DNA of 10,776 nt, from NCBI GenBank assembly GCA_913031335.1, contig CAJWGI010000020.1:1-10776 (forward strand), given 5' to 3'. The translations under genes and the position numbers were made by a program. Origin of the DNA: an uncultured Anaerolineales bacterium (lineage in GTDB: Bacteria > Chloroflexota > Anaerolineae > Anaerolineales > UBA11657). The notes beneath the pieces were generated by a model that saw nothing but the letters and a program-made list of their open reading frames with translations, did not search any database and was not told the DNA's origin. This document shows positions 6,181-10,776 of this stretch, in pieces (positions within the stretch are counted from its first letter, which is position 1; every line of letters starts with the position of its first letter).

Positions 6181-7374
6181 ATGAACGTGCGCGTTGCAGT
6201 GCAACCTGAAACAGAACGGCGTTTTGACCGTAACGCGGAAGACCCTCGCAGCGAGGATTTCCACGACCATCTCTTCGCGTTGGAGGAGGAGGGAGAGTTG
6301 GTTGTGCAGCGGGTACCCGAGCCTTTCATCGAGGTCATGACTAAATATGGTCGCACGAAGAAGATTCCGCTCGACCAGACCTGGCACCACAAATCATGCG
6401 GGCAGTGCGGGCACATTCCCGGCTATTCCACGTCGATCATCTGGATTGTGCGCAAATTGGGTTATGACTATTTGGATCCGACCGACCAGACCTCCTGCAC
6501 GGCGTGGAATTATTACGCATCCGCCACCTCGAATGCCCCGGCACAGGCGGCGGTTGCGCACCGTAATTTCGCTGCGGCTTACGAGACGGGCTACTATCCG
6601 CTCATCCATTGTGGCACATCATACGGCCATTACAAGGAGACGCGTGAGGAGATCATGCATCACGCTGAACTGCGCAAACAGGTGCGTGAGGTAATGGGAA
6701 AATTGGGCAAGCCGCTGGTAATTCCAGAGGAGATTGTGCATTATTCCGAATACATCCACGCGGCGCGCAACATGATTGCTGAGCGGCAGGTGTTCGATTT
6801 CTCCGACATCGGCGTGTGCATTCACCCGGCCTGCCATTACTATAAATTGGTGGAAGAGGACGCCATTTACGATGAGGACATCTATGGCGGACAGCGCACT
6901 GCGACGGTGACCGGAGTGGTCACCGCGCTTGGCGCGGAAGTGCGCGACTATTCCACCTTCTTTGATTGCTGTGGCTTCGGTTTTCGTCATATCCTCGTCT
7001 CGCGCGATTTCACGCGTTCCTTCGCGACGCTGCGCAAGATCGAGGTAATGAAAGAGGAGGCCGATCCCGATGTGGTTATCTCGCACGATACGGGCTGTGT
7101 CACCACGCTGGACAAAAGCCAGTATGCCACCGGAGTGGCGCACGGCGCTAATGTGGGCGTGCCGGTGATGTCCGATTCTCAATTTTCGGCGCTGGCGATG
7201 GGCGCCCACCCTTATCGCATTTGCCAGCTGCACTGGCATTCCACCGAATATCGGCCGCTGTTGGAGAAAATGGGGATTGACCACGAAAAAGCGTGGGCAG
7301 AATTCCAGCAGGACCTCGAAGACTTGAAATCGGGCAAGAAAGACTACCTGACCTGGGAAGACATCGAGAACTGA
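6181..7374 (+). CDS. hdrB1: HdrB1-like CCG-domain subunit of an sHdr complex
   Basis: 397 residues from ATG 6181 (401 from ATG 6169). Methanogen HdrB binds two noncubane [4Fe-4S] clusters, each in a CCG domain with ligands C, CC, CxxC. Here the first domain shows SCGQCGHIP (Cys73, Cys76), SCT in place of CCG (Cys106), and HCGTS in place of CxxC (Cys144). The second shows CIHPACHYY (Cys213, Cys218), an intact CCG (Cys263-264), and GCVTTLD (Cys306), where the final Cys is Thr. So both sites depart from the canonical set, the first more strongly. An N-terminal extension of about 70 residues precedes the first CCG domain, which helps make it longer than the roughly 300-residue HdrB. By family it would carry the catalytic or substrate-facing clusters. 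It is 27 bases after hdrC1 and 10 before hdrA. Confidence 0.87.
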   Translation: MNVRVAVQPETERRFDRNAEDPRSEDFHDHLFALEEEGELVVQRVPEPFIEVMTKYGRTKKIPLDQTWHHKSCGQCGHIPGYSTSIIWIVRKLGYDYLDPTDQTSCTAWNYYASATSNAPAQAAVAHRNFAAAYETGYYPLIHCGTSYGHYKETREEIMHHAELRKQVREVMGKLGKPLVIPEEIVHYSEYIHAARNMIAERQVFDFSDIGVCIHPACHYYKLVEEDAIYDEDIYGGQRTATVTGVVTALGAEVRDYSTFFDCCGFGFRHILVSRDFTRSFATLRKIEVMKEEADPDVVISHDTGCVTTLDKSQYATGVAHGANVGVPVMSDSQFSALAMGAHPYRICQLHWHSTEYRPLLEKMGIDHEKAWAEFQQDLEDLKSGKKDYLTWEDIEN

Positions 7375-7384
7375 GGAGGGCGTA

Positions 7385-8446
7385 ATGGCAGCGGAAAGTG
7401 TACTTATTGTTGGGGGCGGGCCGGCGGGATTGGAAGCCGCGCGGCTGCTGGCTGACATTGGCACGCCAGTCACCCTGGTGGAAAAGCGCGCCGAGCTCGG
7501 CGGCATGCCCATTGCGGAAAGATATGCGGCGCTCACGCACGGCTTCCGTGATGCCGAATCGATGATTAATAACATGGTCGGGGCTGTATCCGCTTCGCCG
7601 CTGGTAGACGTGCGTCTTGGTGCTTCCGTTGTGGAGGCGGAGGGCGAGGCCGGGGCCTTTCGCGTGACTGTAGCCAAAGAAGGAAACGGGGCTGGTGAGG
7701 TTGTGGAAGCGGGTGCGGTAATCCTTGCCACCGGGTTTCAGCATTTTGACCCGGGCCGCGAGACGCAGACATACGGTTATTACGAGTATCCTGACGTAAT
7801 CACGTTGAGCGATGCTGAGGGCATGCTCAAGGATGATGTCTTCCTGAAGGCTAACGGGGATAAACCCGAGCGGGTGGCTTTCATCCAGTGTGTTGGTTCG
7901 CGTGACCGCCAGATTGGCAACGAGTATTGTTCCAAGGTGTGTTGTGGAATCTCATCCAAACTGGCGATCGAGGTGCGGGAGAGATTGCCGGACACCAAGT
8001 GCTTTATCTTCTACATTGACATGCGCATGTACGGCTTTTGGGAAAACGAAATCTATTGGCCTGCGCAAGAGAAGCACCACGTGCAATATGTGAAAGGCAT
8101 TGTCACTGAAGTCATTAAGAAAGGCGAGCGCCTGCTCATTCGCGGCGAAGATACCACGATGGGGCGACCAGTGGAAGTGCCGATGGACATCGTGGTTCTG
8201 GCTGTGGGAATGGAGCCCAGTCGCGGCACGCGTGACCTGGCGAAAGTGTTCGGTGTAAAACAAAACCAATATCGCTTCATCGAGGTGCCGCATGATGCGC
8301 TCGATCCGGTTGCGACATCGGTGCCGGGTGTTTTTGTTGCCGGGGCGGCAGCCGGGCCGAAGGATCTGGACGACACTATGGGCATGGCCGGGGCAGCGGC
8401 GATTAAGGCGGCCGCATGGATTCGCAAAGTGGTTACTGCTGCGTGA
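7385..8446 (+). CDS. hdrA: HdrA-like flavoprotein of an sHdr complex (short form)
   Basis: 353 residues. The N-terminal Rossmann motif VGGGPAGLEAARLLAD (9-24) and the C-terminal VFVAGAAAGPKDLDDTMG (316-333) frame an FAD site. The HdrA-specific cluster motif is complete: QCVGSRD (Cys169), then YCSKVCC (Cys182, 186, 187), that is CX12CX3CC, as in methanogen HdrA. Methanogen HdrA is about 650 residues with extra ferredoxin domains; these are absent, which fits the sHdr form. It is expected to be the electron-distributing flavin subunit of the cytoplasmic complex. AGGAGG (7374-7379) five bases before the ATG overlaps the hdrB1 stop, giving tight coupling. An 82-base gap with a hairpin separates it from the next gene, the largest gap in the operon. 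Confidence 0.93.
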   Translation: MAAESVLIVGGGPAGLEAARLLADIGTPVTLVEKRAELGGMPIAERYAALTHGFRDAESMINNMVGAVSASPLVDVRLGASVVEAEGEAGAFRVTVAKEGNGAGEVVEAGAVILATGFQHFDPGRETQTYGYYEYPDVITLSDAEGMLKDDVFLKANGDKPERVAFIQCVGSRDRQIGNEYCSKVCCGISSKLAIEVRERLPDTKCFIFYIDMRMYGFWENEIYWPAQEKHHVQYVKGIVTEVIKKGERLLIRGEDTTMGRPVEVPMDIVVLAVGMEPSRGTRDLAKVFGVKQNQYRFIEVPHDALDPVATSVPGVFVAGAAAGPKDLDDTMGMAGAAAIKAAAWIRKVVTAA

Positions 8447-8465
8447 TGCGTCGTTTGAATGCGAC

Positions 8466-8480
8466 TTTCGCTCAGCGAAA
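8466..8480. repeat. short perfect hairpin in the hdrA-hyp gap
   Basis: TTTCGC (8466-8471), loop TCA, GCGAAA (8475-8480): six perfect pairs in the only sizeable gap inside the operon. No T-run follows. Possible roles are mRNA processing or stability, or a partial pause. Confidence 0.45.
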
Positions 8481-8528
8481 ACCCCACTCTGTGAGATTAT
8501 GTTGACGACACGACCGGGGGACTGAATC

Positions 8529-9386
8529 TTGGTTTTGGAACATATATCGGCTGAGCAGCCGGTGGATATGGCGGCGGCGCAGGAGTTCATGCGGGCAACT
8601 CTGGCAAAAATCGACCGAACGGAACTGAATGCTTTGGAAGCGGAGATGCAGCAGAAAGGCAAGTGGCTGCGCGAGCTCGTGGCCCCGGAGGCGCTTCCGT
8701 TACTGACGGAGGAAGAGCTCCTTAAGCTTCTGCGGTCCGTGTTCGCCACGCGGCGGCGGGCAACAGAGATCCTCGCGGCTGTGGGCGCCGAGAAGTTGAA
8801 GGATGGCATCCACGAGTTGTTTTATGCCGAGCTTCCGGTAGCGCAGCGCTTTCGTGATTTCGTTGACGCAATGACCGGCTTTTTTGATGACGTGGGCGTG
8901 TTGCGGCCGCGAAAATCATCGGACAGCCGCGCTAAGCGAAGCGCAGAAGAGGCGGCGTTACGGGAAAACGTGTTTTGCGACCTTGCGAGCGAGCTGCTGC
9001 ATTTCACTAACCCGGAGGAGTACTGGCTGTGGACGCGGTGGATGTGGGACCCGAAAACCGGAACCGGCGCGCTGCCGCTCGTGACTATGGAAGGCGTTGA
9101 ACTGCATGGCAAGACGGTGGGTGAAACCTACCTCAAGCTTGGCGCCGCCATGGCGTTTGTGCGCGCCACCGGGAATGCAGCCGGATTTTCTGACTACGGG
9201 GCCGGACCGTACGGCATCGATGTATTCATGGCGTGCGTCTACGCGGTTTACTTGTATACCACGCTCCGACTGCGCATGACACAAGAATTCACTCAACTGG
9301 TACCGCAATTCCCGGAATTAATTCGTCGACTGCTCGGCGTCTGGAGAATGGAAATGCGAGGAGGGCAATATGCCGCGACCGCTTGA
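8529..9386 (+). CDS. conserved sHdr-associated protein of unknown function (Hyp/sHdrH position)
   Basis: 285 residues from TTG 8529. The frame is closed just upstream by TGA 8523-8525, and a GGGGGA run lies about seven bases before the start. TTG 8535, GTG 8562 or ATG 8568 remain possible. The protein is soluble-looking and mostly helical: an acidic helical N-terminal half (about 15-110), a basic linker RPRKSSDSRAKR (126-137), then an aromatic-rich block HFTNPEEYWLWTRWMWDPKTG, and a Tyr-rich segment near MACVYAVYLYTTLRLRM. Only two cysteines are present (FCDL and MACV), so it holds no visible Fe-S motif. The slot between hdrA and hdrC2 is where the conserved 'Hyp' gene sits in sHdr clusters; its biochemical role is not known to me. 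It overlaps the start of the C2-B2 gene by 17 bases, implying coupled translation. Confidence 0.82.
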   Translation: MVLEHISAEQPVDMAAAQEFMRATLAKIDRTELNALEAEMQQKGKWLRELVAPEALPLLTEEELLKLLRSVFATRRRATEILAAVGAEKLKDGIHELFYAELPVAQRFRDFVDAMTGFFDDVGVLRPRKSSDSRAKRSAEEAALRENVFCDLASELLHFTNPEEYWLWTRWMWDPKTGTGALPLVTMEGVELHGKTVGETYLKLGAAMAFVRATGNAAGFSDYGAGPYGIDVFMACVYAVYLYTTLRLRMTQEFTQLVPQFPELIRRLLGVWRMEMRGGQYAATA

Positions 9387-10674
9387 GGAGCAAAAGGTCA
9401 TCCAATCGGCTGTGAAGGAAAAGGACGAACTGATTGTCGATGGCATGGATATTTCCGGCCACTGGAACCGGATGTTCGGGCAGCGTGTGATATTTGATTA
9501 CAGTGTTGAATACCTCGAGAAGGTGGCTGCGCTGGATGGCGGCGAATCGCTTGGGTGGTGTTACGGTTGTGCCAAATGCACCGGGGTGTGCCCGATAGAT
9601 ATCGTCGGTGATTATTCGCCGCGAAAAATCCACCGCCGCACGCAAACCGGTGTTGATCTTTTCACATCTGAGGATCTGTGGCTGTGTACTACCTGCATGA
9701 ACTGCCTACGTGTGTGCCCAAAAGAAGTGGACATGATCCAGATTATGCCGGCGGTGCGCGAGCGGGCAGTGCTAGATGGGAGTGTCCCGGATGAGTTACA
9801 GAAAGCTTTTGAGGACACAGCCAAATTTGGCAACCCGCTGGGGCAGCCGCAACGCAAGCGGGCAGCCTGGGCAAAGAATGCGGAAGTGCCCGTGCCCATA
9901 ATGGCTTGTCTGAACGGTGACGGCCCCGCCGATGTGCTTTGGTATGTTGGCTCATATCCCTCCTATCACCCGCGTGGAATTGATGCCTCGCTGGCGGCGG
10001 CGCGAATTTTCAACGCGCTCGGGGTGAACTTCGCCATACTCGGTAAGGAGGAGAAAGACGATGGAGATACGCAGCGGCTGGCGGGGGAAACCGGCCTGTT
10101 TGAGATGCTGGCAGAACACAACATTGAGGTGTTCAACAAATATGAGTGGGGCACGTTGGTGGTGACCGGGCCGCATGAGTACAACGCGTTTAACAATGAA
10201 TATTCAAAACTAGGTTTCGAACGCCCGGTGCTGCACTACACACAGTTTCTTGCGGAGCGCCTACATGATTTGAAGCCGCTGCTAAAAGAATCGGTCGAGG
10301 CGCGCGTCACCTTTCATGACCCGTGCTATCTGGGGCGGCACAACGGGGAGTATGACGCTCCGCGTGAGCTTTTGCGCGCCATTCCCGGGCTGGAGCTGGT
10401 GGAGATGGGTCGCTGCCGCGAGAATGGTTATTGCTGCGGCGGCGGTGGCGGCGGTATGTGGTTGGATTCCTTCACTCAGGACCATACACGCATGCGCCTC
10501 TCGGAGCGGCGAGTGCGGGAGGCGGTGGAATACGAAGCTGATATTCTGGCGGTGTGCTGCCCGTTCGAAGTTTCGCGTTTCGAGGATGCCGCAAAGAGTA
10601 CCGGGAACGACCAGCTGAAAGTACTCGATATTCTTGAACTACTGGATCACTCGATGCAAGGCGGAAAACGGTAA
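9370..10674 (+). CDS. hdrC2B2: HdrC2-HdrB2 fusion, iron-sulfur/CCG protein of an sHdr complex
   Basis: 434 residues in one frame. The N-terminal HdrC part has two canonical cluster motifs, CYGCAKCTGVCP (Cys64, 67, 70, 74) and CTTCMNCLRVCP (Cys106, 109, 112, 116). The HdrB part follows from about residue 187. Its first CCG domain keeps the fold landmarks but no cysteine ligands: YVGSYPSY for the first Cys, EEKDDGD for the CCG, and VVTGPHEYNAFNNEY for the CxxC. The second CCG domain has DPCYLGRHN (Cys319), YCCGGGGGGMW (Cys355-356) and AVCCPFEVS (Cys396-397), with Glu400 where the last Cys of CPFC belongs. So at most one noncubane-type cluster is likely. GAGGAGGG (9358-9365) precedes the ATG and the start overlaps hyp. 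In the sHdr clusters I know, C2 and B2 are separate genes, so the fusion is notable; it resembles HdrD/GlpC-type architecture. Confidence 0.9.
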   Translation: MPRPLEEQKVIQSAVKEKDELIVDGMDISGHWNRMFGQRVIFDYSVEYLEKVAALDGGESLGWCYGCAKCTGVCPIDIVGDYSPRKIHRRTQTGVDLFTSEDLWLCTTCMNCLRVCPKEVDMIQIMPAVRERAVLDGSVPDELQKAFEDTAKFGNPLGQPQRKRAAWAKNAEVPVPIMACLNGDGPADVLWYVGSYPSYHPRGIDASLAAARIFNALGVNFAILGKEEKDDGDTQRLAGETGLFEMLAEHNIEVFNKYEWGTLVVTGPHEYNAFNNEYSKLGFERPVLHYTQFLAERLHDLKPLLKESVEARVTFHDPCYLGRHNGEYDAPRELLRAIPGLELVEMGRCRENGYCCGGGGGGMWLDSFTQDHTRMRLSERRVREAVEYEADILAVCCPFEVSRFEDAAKSTGNDQLKVLDILELLDHSMQGGKR

Positions 10675-10711
10675 CGGCTTCGGGCATAGCAACCACGAGG
10701 GTGACCCGAGA

Positions 10712-10776
10712 ATGAACATAATCGTCGCAATCAAACATATCCCCAGTCTGGTCGATGAACTCGAACTCAACGCCGC
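10712..10776 (+). CDS. etfB: electron transfer flavoprotein beta subunit, N-terminal 21 codons only
   Basis: ATG 10712 opens MNIIVAIKHIPS then LVDELELNA before the window ends. This is the characteristic EtfB/FixA N-terminus (first strand, then K-x-x-P). GAGGGTGA (10697-10704), seven bases upstream, is a good ribosome-binding site, and the gap to the HdrC2-B2 stop is 37 bases, so it is probably in the same operon. ETF would accept electrons from the flavoprotein complex and pass them to a quinone oxidoreductase, or take part in bifurcation. Which of these applies cannot be told, and etfA should follow outside the window. Only 21 residues are visible, so the call rests on a short match plus context. 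Confidence 0.75.
   Translation, partial: MNIIVAIKHIPSLVDELELNA

Noticed and set aside
6619..7731. A 370-codon minus-strand open frame across hdrB1 and hdrA
   Set aside because: It is a shadow of GC-rich coding sequence. The plus-strand genes have ribosome-binding sites and conserved cysteine motifs; the minus translation shows no domain.

Overview
The window comes from a bacterium of moderately high G+C whose identity I can only guess. Many coding starts are GTG or TTG. The N-terminus of the ABC transporter (MFHGHIGGWW..., then an RQLLRRVWNYALPYRG-type segment) resembles Chloroflexota-type exporters. I lean towards Chloroflexota or a neighbouring deep lineage at low confidence. There is no RNA gene, CRISPR array, transposase or plasmid signature.

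Layout. The left edge (1-1739, minus strand) carries most of an ABC exporter (permease plus ATPase); its C-terminus lies outside the window. Everything else reads on the plus strand: thioredoxin reductase trxB (1896-2855), a cytoplasmic GAF-type NarX-like sensor kinase (3036-4229), its LuxR/NarL-type response regulator 3 bases further on (4233-4877), a regulatory gap of about 180 bases, and then a tight operon. That operon encodes a DsrE-family sulfurtransferase-like protein, HdrC1, HdrB1, HdrA, a family protein of unknown role ('Hyp'), a fused HdrC2-HdrB2, and the first 21 codons of an electron-transfer flavoprotein beta subunit that runs off the right edge.

Interpretation. The order C1-B1-A-Hyp-C2-B2 preceded by DsrE is the hallmark of the sulfur-oxidising heterodisulfide-reductase-like (sHdr) system. 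In that system, sulfur carried as persulfide on Dsr/Tus-type carriers and a lipoate-binding protein is oxidised in the cytoplasm by an iron-sulfur flavoprotein complex. HdrA here is the short form (353 residues) with an intact CX12CX3CC cluster motif. The etfB gene at the end suggests that electrons leave through an ETF. TusA, LbpA and the lipoate-assembly genes are not in this window and may lie downstream.

Main points of interest. (1) HdrC2 and HdrB2 are fused, and the first CCG domain of the fusion has lost every cysteine ligand. (2) HdrB1 has also lost several canonical ligands. (3) A perfect 9+9 inverted repeat (5017-5042) sits just upstream of the operon's first ribosome-binding site, a likely operator or leader hairpin. 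It also shifts the best DsrE start to GTG 5062. (4) The ABC exporter has an in-frame insertion of about 40 residues containing a perfect 14-base palindrome. (5) A two-component pair sits directly upstream of the operon and is a candidate regulator.
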